From assembly GCF_035917455.1 (NCBI RefSeq), contig NZ_CP109078.1, positions 6,060,001-6,124,000 of the forward strand: a stretch of 64,000 nucleotides of DNA, written 5' to 3'. Below the pieces are notes generated by a model, which was not told where the DNA came from, ran no database searches, and saw nothing but the letters and a program-made list of their open reading frames with translations. A program made the translations under genes and the position numbers. The DNA is from Micromonospora sp. NBC_01796 (GTDB lineage: Bacteria > Actinomycetota > Actinomycetes > Mycobacteriales > Micromonosporaceae). Each line of letters starts with the position of its first letter. Positions within the stretch are counted from its first letter, which is position 1. Below are positions 30,001-38,619 of this stretch, piece by piece.

Positions 30001-33000
30001 GTCGGCGCGGAGTTCCAGAACGAGACCGGCTCGTCCAGCAGTACGTCGAGCAGCAGCGCCGGATCCTTCTGCTGCTCCTCGTCCGCGACGTAGATCGACG
30101 CGCCGAAGCAGAGCAGCCCGAGAAGGTCGAACACGGACAGGTCGAAGCCGAGCGACGTCACGCACAGTCCGACGTCGTCCGGCCCGAAGTGGAACGTCCG
30201 GCGGGCCCAGTGCAGGAGGTTGTGCACCGCCCGGTGGGTGACCGCGACACCCTTCGGTCGCCCGGTGCTGCCCGAGGTGAAGATGATGTACGCCGTGGCC
30301 AGGTCGTCGGTGACGGGTGCCGGGTCCGGCACGGCGGCGGTGCCGATCCGGTCGGCGTGGACCACCGCGATCCCGGCCGGCATCAGGTCGGACGCGTGCA
30401 GTGCCAGGTCGGACGTGGTGACGAGGGCGGTCGCGCCCGCGTCGGCCAGCATCGCCGCGGCCCGTGCCGGCGGAATCGACGGCTCGACCGGCAGGTAGGC
30501 GCCGCCGGCCTTGAGCACGCCGTAGACGGCGGCGACCATCATCGGCCCGCGGGCGACGCTGATCCCGACGACGGACTCGGCGCCGACCCCCGCGGCGCGC
30601 AGCCGTACGGCGATGCGGTTCGCGGCCGTGTTGAGCTCGGCGTAGGTCATGGTGCCGCCGCGCCAGCGTACGGCGACCGCCTCGGGTCGGGCCCGCGCGT
30701 GCGCCTCGAACGCCAGCTGCACCGGCCCCTCGTGCGGGAACTCCACGGCGGTGTCGTTCCACCCGTAAACGACGTCGGACAGTTCGGCCAGGCCCGTCAG
30801 CGCGGCCCGGTACGCGTCGAAGATCCGGTTCAGGGCGGGGTCCGGGATCGCGCCCTCGGTGCAGTCCCAGAACAGCCGCAGCTCGTCGTCGCCCTCGTCG
30901 ATGGCGATGCAGTCCAGCGCCACGTCCGGCGTACACGTCAGCCACGGCCCGGCGGTCACCCCGTCGGGCAGCGGCGCGCCGGCGAGTTCCAGCAGGCCGG
31001 TACAGACGACCGGGTAGCCGGATCCGCCGTCACGCATCCGGCGCAGCACCAGCCGGCGCAGTTCGGCGAGACCGGACGCGCCGTCCGCGGCCGCGTCGGC
31101 GGTGAGGTGCCGGTCGTAACGGTCGGCGAGGTCGAGCAGCGGCTCCCCCGGCTCACCACGCCGCAGCCAGCTCAGCGCGGTCAGCTCCCCCGGCCGGTAC
31201 GGCTCGGACTGTGGCGTCCAGCGCACCAGCGGTACCGCGAAATCGTCCGGGAAGTGTGTGCCGAGCGCCTCGGTGAGCGCGGCCAGGAGGATCGCGTCGA
31301 GAGCGACCCCCCGTTCCCGGGCCAGCCGTCGGATCCGGGACCAGCCCGGCACCCGGGCGGTGAGCCGCCGTCGGGGCCCGTTGGTCGTCCCGATCGACGG
31401 GCCGGGTGGCAGGTCGGCCAGGTGTTCGCGCCAGTACCGCATGGCGTGCGGGTCCGGCGCCGCCTGCGGGAGACGCGACGGTACGGCGGTCGGCACCGTC
31501 GCGTCCGGGCCGGCGTAGCGGCGCATCAGCTCGCGCAGCATGAGGTGGATGCTGCGCCCGTCGGCAACCAGCAGGTCCACGGTGACGTGCACGGTCGCCG
31601 AGCCTGCGCCGTCCACACCGACCCGCAACTCGCCCTGCGGGAGCCGGCCGAGCGGGTACGCCCGGCTCACCATGTCCCGCTGCGGCTCGGCCTGCTCCGC
31701 AACGTCCGTCACGGGGATGTGCCACCGGTCCGGTACGGCGTCGTGCACGATCAGGGACCCGTCGTGGGTGACGACCGTCCGCAGCGGCTCGTACGCGGCG
31801 AGCAGGCCCAGCCAGGCCGCTTCCAGGCGGGGCAGGTCGATCCGGCCGACCTCGAAGCCGTGCACGACCTGGCAACCGGTCCACGGCCCGGTGCCGCCGG
31901 TGATCCGGGCCACGAAGTACGCCTGCTGCAGGTCGTTGAGCGGCCGGGCGCCGTCGGTCCCGACGGGCCGGAGCCAGCGCAGCGTGTTGACGAACCAGGC
32001 GAAGGCCCCCGCCACCACACCCGGCCGGAACGCGCCCTCCAGGACGTCCCACCGTACGTGCAGCTCGCCGTCGCGTTCGGCGATCTGGGCATCGAGCGTG
32101 ACGCCGGTCGTCTGGCTGACCGCGTACCTCCCGTCGGCCCCGCCGCCGCCGATGTCCAGCAGGCTGGTGAAGATCACCGGCAGGTCGGCCGGTAGGGGCA
32201 GCCGTCGGGACCGCAGCTCGCGCAGTGCCGCCACGCCGGGCACGTCACCGTGCTCCAGGTCCTGGCGCAGCCGATCGTGCACGGACCGTGCGGCCTCGGC
32301 GAGTGGCAGGCCGGTGGTCGGCTCCGCGACGAACACCGAGGTGGACGTGAACGGCCCCACCACGCTCGCCGTGTCCGCGGGCAACCAGAGCCGGCTGTTC
32401 GTGGTGAGCACGAGCGAACACCGGGGATCCGCGGCACTTCGCTGGAGTGCCTCGGCGAAGACGGTGAGGACCAGCGCGGTCGGGGAGACGCCGAGGTCGC
32501 CGGCAAGGGAGGTGACCGTGTCCCACTCACGTCCGGTCAACGCCGCCGTGTACGGCACCCGAGTGGTGCCGGGCTCCCCGTCGGACGCGGGCAGGCCGGG
32601 GCCGGGGGGCAGGTCGCGCAGCCGGTCGGCCCAGTACTCCAGGCCGTCGCGGTATCCGGGGGCGTCGCGGTGCCGGGCCAGCGCCATGCCGAGGTCGCGC
32701 AGGCCGTGGGCCGGGTCCGGGAGGCGGTATTCCGGGTCGTCGTAGAGCCCCCACAACTGCTCGACGAGCAGCTCCAGGCCGGCTCCGTCGGTGATCATCG
32801 CGTCCACGCTCAGGTGCAGCACCCCGGAACCGTCCGCGTTCCGGGTCACCTCCATGGTCCACAGTGGATCAACCGTGGGGGTGTAACAGCGGTGGGAGAG
32901 CCGCTGCCGTACGACGGCCGCGTCCTGGTGGACCGGCATCGTCCACGCCGGCGCCCGCTCGGTGACGCGCTGGCGCCCGTCGGGCGTGAGGACCAGCCGC

Positions 33001-33464
33001 AGCGCCTCGTGGTGCTCGACGAGCCGGGCCCACGCTCCCCGCAACCGGTCCGGGTCGAGGTCGGCGACGTCGAACTCGCGGTACACGTGACATCCGGTCT
33101 GCCCGGTGCTCTTCGCCAGCAGGTACGCCTCCTGCAACGGGGTGAGCGGGAACGGCTCGTGCCGCAGGTCCGGCTCCGGGCGTACCACCGGGCGCAGCCC
33201 GCCGCCGGCCGGAGCGGCGCCGGTGGCGAGGGCGGCCAACTCGCGCGCGTTCGTGCACCGGCGCAGTGCGTCGGTCGGCAGTTCCGTACCGAGCGCGCCG
33301 CCGACCTCCAGCAGCAGCAGCGCGGCGGCGAGGGAGCTGAGTCCCAGCGACTGCAACGGCACGTCGGCGTCGACGGCGGTGCCGGGTGGCAGCACGTCGG
33401 ACAGGACGCCCAGCACGGTTTCCACGGGATCCGGGCGGGCCGAAATGGCGCTCTGCTCGTCCAT
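27000..33464 (-). CDS. NRPS-PKS hybrid: PCP-Cy-Cy-A(Cys)-PCP-Ox-KS0 (LnmI-like start)
   Basis: A 2154-residue protein, start ATG 33464 with GAGGAG upstream. Order: PCP (1-85, Ser44 in LGLSSL); Cy1 (about 100-480, DAMITDG and PVIFTSLLD); Cy2 (about 490-890, where the DxxxxD motif reads DLLVADG); A (about 900-1410); PCP (GATSF, Ser about 1456); FMN-dependent Ox domain (about 1514-1733, SagB/nitroreductase type); KS (1749-2154). Reading the A-domain pocket by alignment to PheA gives about D-L-F-N-F-S-L-V-W, closest to the cysteine code, and Cy plus Ox predict a thiazole. The KS keeps Cys1900 and NLGH, but the HGTGT motif is AASGA, so its first catalytic His is lost and it should be a non-elongating, transacylating KS0. 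The N-terminal PCP has no adjacent A domain and must be loaded in trans, probably with (chloro)threonine. Confidence 0.94.
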   Translation of the reverse strand: MDEQSAISARPDPVETVLGVLSDVLPPGTAVDADVPLQSLGLSSLAAALLLLEVGGALGTELPTDALRRCTNARELAALATGAAPAGGGLRPVVRPEPDLRHEPFPLTPLQEAYLLAKSTGQTGCHVYREFDVADLDPDRLRGAWARLVEHHEALRLVLTPDGRQRVTERAPAWTMPVHQDAAVVRQRLSHRCYTPTVDPLWTMEVTRNADGSGVLHLSVDAMITDGAGLELLVEQLWGLYDDPEYRLPDPAHGLRDLGMALARHRDAPGYRDGLEYWADRLRDLPPGPGLPASDGEPGTTRVPYTAALTGREWDTVTSLAGDLGVSPTALVLTVFAEALQRSAADPRCSLVLTTNSRLWLPADTASVVGPFTSTSVFVAEPTTGLPLAEAARSVHDRLRQDLEHGDVPGVAALRELRSRRLPLPADLPVIFTSLLDIGGGGADGRYAVSQTTGVTLDAQIAERDGELHVRWDVLEGAFRPGVVAGAFAWFVNTLRWLRPVGTDGARPLNDLQQAYFVARITGGTGPWTGCQVVHGFEVGRIDLPRLEAAWLGLLAAYEPLRTVVTHDGSLIVHDAVPDRWHIPVTDVAEQAEPQRDMVSRAYPLGRLPQGELRVGVDGAGSATVHVTVDLLVADGRSIHLMLRELMRRYAGPDATVPTAVPSRLPQAAPDPHAMRYWREHLADLPPGPSIGTTNGPRRRLTARVPGWSRIRRLARERGVALDAILLAALTEALGTHFPDDFAVPLVRWTPQSEPYRPGELTALSWLRRGEPGEPLLDLADRYDRHLTADAAADGASGLAELRRLVLRRMRDGGSGYPVVCTGLLELAGAPLPDGVTAGPWLTCTPDVALDCIAIDEGDDELRLFWDCTEGAIPDPALNRIFDAYRAALTGLAELSDVVYGWNDTAVEFPHEGPVQLAFEAHARARPEAVAVRWRGGTMTYAELNTAANRIAVRLRAAGVGAESVVGISVARGPMMVAAVYGVLKAGGAYLPVEPSIPPARAAAMLADAGATALVTTSDLALHASDLMPAGIAVVHADRIGTAAVPDPAPVTDDLATAYIIFTSGSTGRPKGVAVTHRAVHNLLHWARRTFHFGPDDVGLCVTSLGFDLSVFDLLGLLCFGASIYVADEEQQKDPALLLDVLLDEPVSFWNSAPTTLAHVVPLTAAHRGRPGTTDLRLVFLSGDYMPLALPDDLRACFTAADVINLGGATEATVWSNWFRVGAVDPGWRSIPYGRPIDNARYYVLDGDLRPCRIGAEGDLFIAGEVLSLGYRNRPDLTEDRFVPCPFGPPGDRMYRTGDRASFLPDGNITFLGRSDHQVKIRGFRVELGEIEHRLRSHPEVKDAVVVARDEGGERKVVAYVLAAGGTTPGVRELRAFAAQTLPDYMVPNHLAVLDQFPATPNGKLDRDRLPWPLTTAAPAASPGGQSIRQALTDLVGELLGEAVDPAADLWDQGATSFTMVQMSMRLQERFGTRVPVAVLLENPTVDGIAAHVSGVPVGTAPAASTPDPDPETVDVLSPTARAAFASARRELRDDGEAVPLPDEHPDVRQYRWRGTRRDFLDGTVPFAALASLLALLRPLPDGDRTRRLYPSAGDTYGVQVYVHVPADRVAGLPAGVYYYHPDEHTLRRIGDGDGLDRSAHFVYNRPIYDRAAFELFLVGQEKAIRPLYGEDTERYLALEAGYLGQLLMSAQAARGLGLCPVGGVATAPVRAALRLDQGHVFQQAFLCGPATHEAPTGRARTPYPEEPDGIAVVGLAGRYPGADDVAALWRNLDAGHCAIAAPPPGRGAGPPGGYLRDVETFDSMVFGIAPAEAATLDPQVRLLLEVVWECLEDAGHTAGSLGRVGVFVGVMWHDHRLVGTDRWREGGAARISGTGSEIANRISHAFDFRGPSVAVDTSCSSALTALRQAVESLERGDCDAAVVGAVNLLLHPYHASVLRGLGLVAEVPAARALDADAGGWSPGEGAGALLLRRLGDARRDRDRVDGVVESAWVGHTGGTSRFGTPDAATLARSLAEAVRQAGVAPADVGYVECAASGAVLADAAEVEAVGRFFGPTAEGRRVPIGTLKPNLGHAEAASGLAQLTKVLLQLRHRRLVPTLVATTPNPLVDLDALPVRFVDRSQPWTGTPLRALVTAVGATGSVGHVVLRAEEDH

Positions 33465-33527
33465 GCGCTCCTCGCTCCGAAGGCCGACGGCGTCGCCGCA
33501 ACCTAAGCGCCACGGAGGCCCCTGTGC

Positions 33528-33543
33528 TGCTCAACTCTGGGCA
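33528..33543. promoter_or_regulatory. 16-bp dyad operator, copy 2 (NRPS / AT-ER divergent promoter)
   Basis: TGCTCAACTCTGGGCA is the reverse complement of the operator at 24725 with one change (15 of 16 match, including the spacer). It sits in the 114-bp region between the divergent NRPS (start 33464) and AT-ER (start 33579) genes, 64 and 36 nt from their starts. This repeated placement in both divergent promoters supports shared control. Confidence 0.72.
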
Positions 33544-33562
33544 GCCAGCGTGGTCCGAGGGG

Positions 33563-33575
33563 TTGGACAGTCCAA
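33563..33575. promoter_or_regulatory. Perfect palindrome TTGGAC-A-GTCCAA just before the AT-ER start
   Basis: A 13-nt perfect inverted repeat ends three bases before the GTG start codon, where the ribosome binding site should be. No good Shine-Dalgarno exists at normal spacing; GAGGGG is about 16 nt away. The repeat could be a second operator or a small hairpin limiting translation of the AT-ER gene. Confidence 0.4.
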
Positions 33576-33578
33576 GTC

Positions 33579-35825
33579 GTGTCTGCCAGACCGAAATCCG
33601 CCTGGGTCTTCCCGGGGCAGGGGGCTCAGCGCAAGGGGATGGGCGGCGACCTGTTCGAACGCTTTCCCGACGAGTGCGCCGCCGCCGATCGGATCATCGG
33701 TGTCCCGGTGGCCCGACTGTGCCGCGAGGACGGTCGGCTCGGCGACACCCGGTACGCGCAGCCGGCCCTGTTCGTGGTCAACGCCCTGAGCTACCTGGCG
33801 GCACGCGACGACGAGCCGCCGGACTTCCTCGCCGGGCACAGCCTGGGGGAGTACACCGCGCTGTGGGCGGCCGGTTGCCTGGACTTCGAGGCGGCGCTGC
33901 GGCTGGTGTGCCGGCGCGGCGAGATCATGGCCCGGGCCGCGGGCGGTGGCATGGTCGCCGTGGTCGGCGAGCGCCTGGACCGACTGCCCGAGGTGCTCGC
34001 CGAGGCCGGCGTCGACGACGTGGACATGGCCAACGACAACGCCGACGGGCAGGTGGTGCTGTCCGGCCCCCGGGAGTCACTGGCCGCCGCGTCGCGTGCC
34101 GTGGCCGCCGCCGGCCTGGGCCGGTGCGTGCCCCTGAAGGTCGCCGCCGCGTTCCACTCGCGGTACATGCGCGCCGCCTCGGACGAGTTCGCGGACGTGC
34201 TCGCGGGTGTGCGGTTCGCGCCGCCCCGGGTGCCGGTGATCTCGAACGTGACCGCCCGGCCGCACGACCCGGCGCTGCTTGTCGAACTCCTCGCGGTGCA
34301 GTTGCGCCGCCCGGTGCGGTGGCGCGAGACCATGGCGTACCTCGTCGACCGAGGCGTGCGGACCGTGCGCGAGCTGGGCCCGGGGCGGGTGTTGACGGAG
34401 CTGTTCCGGCCCGTGCTCGCCGCGGCACCGGCCGTCGCGGGTGCCGGGGCGTCCGAGCCGGAGCTGCCGGGGTGCCCGCAGTTCCGGGCCGACTACGGAG
34501 TCACGTCGGCGTACCTCGCGGGTTCGATGTACAAGGGGATCAGCTCGGTCGACCTGGTGTCGCGTCTGGGCAGGTCGGGGCTGCTCGGCTTCTTCGGCGC
34601 CGGTGGCTTCGACCGGGACGGGGTCGAGGCGGCACTGCGGTCGCTGACGACCGACCCCGGCCCGGGACGCTTCGGAATGAACCTGCTCGCGATGCCCGAC
34701 AATCCGGCGCTGGAGTCGGCGCTGGCCGAGCTGTACGTCCGGTACGACGTGCGGTACGTCGAGGCGGCCGGTTACCACGGCGTCACCGCGCCCCTGGTGC
34801 GGTTCCGCTTCGCCGGGGCGCACCTGGCCGCCGACGGCACCCCGGTCGCGGTGCGCCACATCGTGGCCAAGGTCTCCCGCCCCGAGGTCGCCGCGGCGTT
34901 CCTGCGCCCACCGCCGGATCCGATGCTGGCCGAGCTCGTGGCCGTGGGGGCGCTGTCGGCGGCGGAGGCGGCCGTCGCCGCACGGCTGCCGGTGAGCGGG
35001 GACCTGTGCGCGGAGGCCGACTCGGCCGGGCACACGGACGCCCGGTCGGCGCTCACCCTCGTGCCGGACCTCGCGCTCCTGCGGGACGCGGCCATGTCCG
35101 GGCACGGCTACCACAAGCGGATCCGGCTCGGCGTCGCCGGCGGACTGGGGACCCCGGAGGCGGTCGCCGCGGCGTTCGTGCTCGGCGCCGACTTCGTGCT
35201 CACCGGCTCGATCAACCAGGCCACCCCGGAGGCGGGCACCTCCGCGGCGGTCAAGGACCTGCTGGTGCAGGTCGGAATCCAGGACACCGCGTACGCCCCG
35301 GCCGGCGACACCTTCGAGCTCGGCTCCAGGGTGCAGGTGATGCGCCGTGGGACGATGTTCGCGGCCCGGGCCAACCAGCTCCTGCAGCTCTACCAGCGGT
35401 ACGACAACTGGGCCGACGTGCCGCCCACCGTCCGCGAGACCGTCGAACGGACCACTTTCCGCCGACCGTTCGAGCGGGTGTGGCAGGAGACCGAGCGGCA
35501 CTACCGCGCCACCGGCCGGGCCGTCGAGGTGGAACGGGCGGATCCACGGCGGCGCATGGCGCTGGCCTTCCGGTGGTACTTCGCGCACTCCACCAACGCC
35601 GCGTTACGCGGTGACACCGCCGAGCAGGCGAACTTCCAGGTCCACACGGGACCGGCGATGGGTGCCTTCAACCGGTACGTACACGGCACCGAGCTGGCCG
35701 ATTGGCGGCTGCGCCACGTCGACGTTATCGCCGGGGTGCTGATGCGGGGAGCTGCGGAGATCCTTCGCCGCCGCTGCCCGACGGTGACCACTAGTGAGCA
35801 GTGCAACACGCCCGACGCTGATTAG
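33579..35825 (+). CDS. Trans-acting acyltransferase-enoylreductase didomain (LnmG-like)
   Basis: A 748-residue protein: an FabD-type malonyl-CoA acyltransferase (about 5-290; FPGQGAQ, catalytic GHSLGE, AAFHSRYM) fused to a PfaD-type FMN enoylreductase (about 300-740; GVAGGLGTPEA and ADFVLTGSINQATPEAGTS). It supplies malonyl units in trans to all PKS modules here, none of which carries an AT. The ER half could reduce one enoyl intermediate in trans, since no cis ER domain is visible. Start is GTG 33579 with a poor SD and a palindrome just upstream. A TTA leucine codon at 35604-35606 (codon 676) could make translation depend on the bldA tRNA. It is divergent from the NRPS. Confidence 0.96.
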   Translation: MSARPKSAWVFPGQGAQRKGMGGDLFERFPDECAAADRIIGVPVARLCREDGRLGDTRYAQPALFVVNALSYLAARDDEPPDFLAGHSLGEYTALWAAGCLDFEAALRLVCRRGEIMARAAGGGMVAVVGERLDRLPEVLAEAGVDDVDMANDNADGQVVLSGPRESLAAASRAVAAAGLGRCVPLKVAAAFHSRYMRAASDEFADVLAGVRFAPPRVPVISNVTARPHDPALLVELLAVQLRRPVRWRETMAYLVDRGVRTVRELGPGRVLTELFRPVLAAAPAVAGAGASEPELPGCPQFRADYGVTSAYLAGSMYKGISSVDLVSRLGRSGLLGFFGAGGFDRDGVEAALRSLTTDPGPGRFGMNLLAMPDNPALESALAELYVRYDVRYVEAAGYHGVTAPLVRFRFAGAHLAADGTPVAVRHIVAKVSRPEVAAAFLRPPPDPMLAELVAVGALSAAEAAVAARLPVSGDLCAEADSAGHTDARSALTLVPDLALLRDAAMSGHGYHKRIRLGVAGGLGTPEAVAAAFVLGADFVLTGSINQATPEAGTSAAVKDLLVQVGIQDTAYAPAGDTFELGSRVQVMRRGTMFAARANQLLQLYQRYDNWADVPPTVRETVERTTFRRPFERVWQETERHYRATGRAVEVERADPRRRMALAFRWYFAHSTNAALRGDTAEQANFQVHTGPAMGAFNRYVHGTELADWRLRHVDVIAGVLMRGAAEILRRRCPTVTTSEQCNTPDAD
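35785..35800. promoter_or_regulatory. Weaker dyad operator copy, upstream of the duplicated-domain gene
   Basis: TGACCACTAGTGAGCA keeps one full TGAGCA half-site, the N4 spacing, and 10 of 12 arm positions of the operator at 24725. It lies in the last codons of the AT-ER gene and 71 nt before the next start (35871), so it could mark an internal promoter for the chlorothreonine genes. Weaker than copies 1 and 2. Confidence 0.4.
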
Positions 35826-35870
35826 CGTGGCCGGGCGTCTACCGAACCAGCGACAGCGAAGGAGTCTTCG

Positions 35871-36812
35871 ATGACCACGACATCGAGCCCGCCGTTCGTG
35901 TTGCCGACGGCGCAGGATCAGACGTCGCTCGCCCCGGACGCGATCCTGCACTCGGGCAACGCCGGCGTGATCGTGGAACGGGTCGGGCAGTTGCGCGCCG
36001 AGTTCCGCTCCGAGGCCCGGCAGTTCGCCCGAGAGCTGTCGGAGTACCTCAACACGAACTACGCCGGCATCATCAGCGTGTTCGTCTACGAGGAGACGTT
36101 CGGGACGAAGGACCGGCTGCACTGGCTCATGCACCTCAAGTCCCTGCATGCCTACGAGACCCTGATCCGGATGGGCAGCCAGGACGCCGGCTGGCGGGAC
36201 ATCATCATGCGCCAGCGGATCGAGCCGGAGCGCGGCGGCGGCACCTGGGACCGCATGTTCCTCGACGGCGCCCTGCACGAGACGGTGCTCATCCCGTCGG
36301 CCTTCGGGATGTACGGCACCTCCGAGGCGACACCGGACTCGGTGAACACCGACGAGGGCGCCGCCACGTTCGTGGTCCCGACCGCCCAGTTGCAGACCGA
36401 CGTACCGATCGGGGAACAGCTCAACTCCGCCACCTGCGGCATCCTCATGCACCGCACCGGCGAGCTGCGCTACGAGTTCCGCGCCGAGGGCCGGGCGTTC
36501 GCCCGCGCGCTCTGCGAGAGCTGGAACCGGGCGCTGGCCGGACACGCCACGATCTACCTGTACGAGGAGGCGTTCGGTCAGTCCGACCGCATCCACCACT
36601 TCATCCACCTCAAGTCGCTCAGCTCGTACTACACGCTGATGGGCGTCCGGGCGATGAGCGATCCCGCCACCCGCGAGGTGTTCACCAAGCAGTGGATCCC
36701 GCAGGAGAAGGGCGGCGGTGGGTGGGAGCGCATGTTCGTCCAGTCGAGCCTCGCTGATCTCTCGCTCACGCCGCAGCACTGGGGCATGTACGCCACCAAG
36801 ACGGAGCGCTGA
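35871..36812 (+). CDS. Unknown protein made of two tandem copies of one domain
   Basis: A 313-residue soluble protein built from two homologous halves (about 10-160 and 163-310). Both halves carry the same ordered motifs: VxPTAQ, LRxEFRxExRxFARxL, YEExFGxxDRxHxxxHLKSL, GGGxWxRMF and GMYxT. The conserved His, Asp, Arg and acidic residues in the middle motif look like an active or binding site, and the strand-helix pattern would fit a ferredoxin-like alpha/beta-barrel dimer, here fused. I do not recognise a named family or a role. It starts at ATG 35871 (AAGGAG six bases upstream) and ends 3 nt before the A-T gene, so it is in the chlorothreonine operon and probably works with it. Confidence 0.85.
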   Translation: MTTTSSPPFVLPTAQDQTSLAPDAILHSGNAGVIVERVGQLRAEFRSEARQFARELSEYLNTNYAGIISVFVYEETFGTKDRLHWLMHLKSLHAYETLIRMGSQDAGWRDIIMRQRIEPERGGGTWDRMFLDGALHETVLIPSAFGMYGTSEATPDSVNTDEGAATFVVPTAQLQTDVPIGEQLNSATCGILMHRTGELRYEFRAEGRAFARALCESWNRALAGHATIYLYEEAFGQSDRIHHFIHLKSLSSYYTLMGVRAMSDPATREVFTKQWIPQEKGGGGWERMFVQSSLADLSLTPQHWGMYATKTER

Positions 36813-36815
36813 GCC

Positions 36816-38618
36816 ATGCCCGTTACGGACTGCCTGCACACCGCGTTCTCCCGTCGCTCCGCCGAACTTCCGCACCGGATCGCGGTCGTCTGCGGTGATG
36901 ACCGGGTGACGTACAGCGAGCTTGAACGGCTGTCGGACGAGCTCGCCGCGCGACTGCGCCGGTACGGAGTCACCCGCGGCGTGCACGTCGGTGTCTGCGT
37001 CGACCGTTCCGTCGACCTGGTCGTGTGCCTGCTGGCGGTGCTGAAGGCGGGCGGCGCCTACGTGCCCGTGGACGCCGACCATCCCGCGCCCCGGGTGGCC
37101 GCCGTGCTGTCCGACAGCAGGGTCCCCCTGACCGTCGCGGTGACCCGGACCGCGGACGCGCTCGCCGAGTGGTCCGGCCCGGTGCTCTGGGCGGACGACC
37201 TGGAGTCCGACGACGAGGACCCGCCCACCGCCTCCGCCGACGCGCCGGTCGACGCAGGCCCCGACGACCCCGCGTACGTCATCCACACCTCCGGCTCCAC
37301 CGGCGCGCCCAAGGGTGTCGAGGTCGCGCACCGCAGTGTGGTGGCGCTGCTCGACCGTGGCGGCGAGCTGTTCGGCTTCGACCAGACGGACACGTGGACC
37401 CTGTTCCACTCGGTCGGGTTCGACTTCTCGGTGTGGGAGCTGTGGGGGGCGCTGCTGTTCGGCGGCAGGGTCGTCGTCGTACCGACGAGCACCGCCCGTA
37501 CCCCGGCGCTGATGCTGGACCTGCTGCGCCGCGAGCGCGTCACGGTGCTGAACCAGACACCGTCGGCGTTCCGGCAGCTCGCCGCCGCGGACCTGGCTTC
37601 GGACGGGCGCAGCGATCTGCGTCTCGTGGTGTTCGGTGGCGAACGGCTCGACGTCGCGATCCTGGCGCCGTGGATCGCCCGGTACGGCGACGAGGCCCCA
37701 CAGCTCGTCAACATGTACGGCATCACCGAGGTGACCGTGCACGCCACGTACCGCCGGATCACCGCCGCGGACCTCGACCGGCCGTCGGTGAGCCCGATCG
37801 GCCGGGCGCTTCCCGGCGTACGGATCGAACTGCGCGACGAGGCGGGCAACGCGCTGCCCGACGGCACCCCCGGCGAGCTGTACGTCGGGGGCACCGGGGT
37901 GGCGCTGGGCTACCTGCACCGTCCCGAGCTGACCGCCGAACGGTTCGTCGAGGCCGGCGGCGAGCGCTGGTACCGCTCCGGCGACCGTGCCGTACACGCC
38001 GACGGGGAACTGACCTATCTGGGTCGGGTCGACCGGCAGTTGAAGGTCCGCGGCTACCGGATCGAGCCGGGCGAGGTCGAAGCCGCCGTTCTCGCACATC
38101 CCGGCGTGGGGACCGCGCTGGTCACCTCGGACGACTTCGGCGAAGGTGACGTACGCCTGGTGGCCTACGTCGCGCCGCCGCCCGGTGCCGACCCGGTCGA
38201 CCTCACCGAGGCGGAGCTGGCCGGGACGGTGGAGCACCTGCCCGGCTACCTGCGGCCGTCGCGTTTCCACGTGGTCGCCGACATCCCGCTCACCGCCCAG
38301 GGCAAGGCCGACCTGGCCGCGCTGGGTGGCGTACGGGCCGAGCCCGAGCCGGCACCGGCCGGGGACACCGACGGGGACACCGTGTCGGTGGTGAAGGCGA
38401 TCGCCGACGAGGTGCTGCGGCGGGACGTACCCGTGGACGGGGACCTGTTCGACCTCGGTGCCACGTCGCTGGCGCTCACCCGGATCGTCGCGATGGTGAA
38501 CGACCGCTTCGGCACCACACTCACCGGCGCCGAACTGGAGGACCCGACGATCGGATGCCTTGCCGAGGTGGTCGGGGCAACGCGCCGGGACGACGCACTG
38601 CAACAGATTGGAGGCTGA
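36816..38618 (+). CDS. Threonine-type adenylation-thiolation didomain (SyrB1-like)
   Basis: A 600-residue A-T protein. The A domain has the P-loop motif [11 protein letters not shown], the [13 protein letters not shown] and YRSGDRAV core motifs, and the A10 Lys in TAQGKADL. The T domain (about 520-590) has [11 protein letters not shown]. Aligning to PheA, the pocket reads D-F-W-N-V-G-M-V-H, nine positions differing from the threonine code (DFWNIGMVH) only by Val for Ile. SyrB1 has the same A-T build, loads L-threonine on its own T domain and presents it to the halogenase SyrB2. Here a SyrB2-like gene starts 2 nt after this stop. There is no condensation domain, so the aminoacyl group must be passed on, presumably by the SyrC-like protein at 18813. 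Confidence 0.93.
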   Translation: MPVTDCLHTAFSRRSAELPHRIAVVCGDDRVTYSELERLSDELAARLRRYGVTRGVHVGVCVDRSVDLVVCLLAVLKAGGAYVPVDADHPAPRVAAVLSDSRVPLTVAVTRTADALAEWSGPVLWADDLESDDEDPPTASADAPVDAGPDDPAYVIHTSGSTGAPKGVEVAHRSVVALLDRGGELFGFDQTDTWTLFHSVGFDFSVWELWGALLFGGRVVVVPTSTARTPALMLDLLRRERVTVLNQTPSAFRQLAAADLASDGRSDLRLVVFGGERLDVAILAPWIARYGDEAPQLVNMYGITEVTVHATYRRITAADLDRPSVSPIGRALPGVRIELRDEAGNALPDGTPGELYVGGTGVALGYLHRPELTAERFVEAGGERWYRSGDRAVHADGELTYLGRVDRQLKVRGYRIEPGEVEAAVLAHPGVGTALVTSDDFGEGDVRLVAYVAPPPGADPVDLTEAELAGTVEHLPGYLRPSRFHVVADIPLTAQGKADLAALGGVRAEPEPAPAGDTDGDTVSVVKAIADEVLRRDVPVDGDLFDLGATSLALTRIVAMVNDRFGTTLTGAELEDPTIGCLAEVVGATRRDDALQQIGG

Positions 38619-38619
38619 C

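Noticed and set aside
29295-32195. 966-codon plus-strand frame over the NRPS
   Set aside because: Antisense shadow of the adenylation and Cy domains, with no ribosome site or motif.
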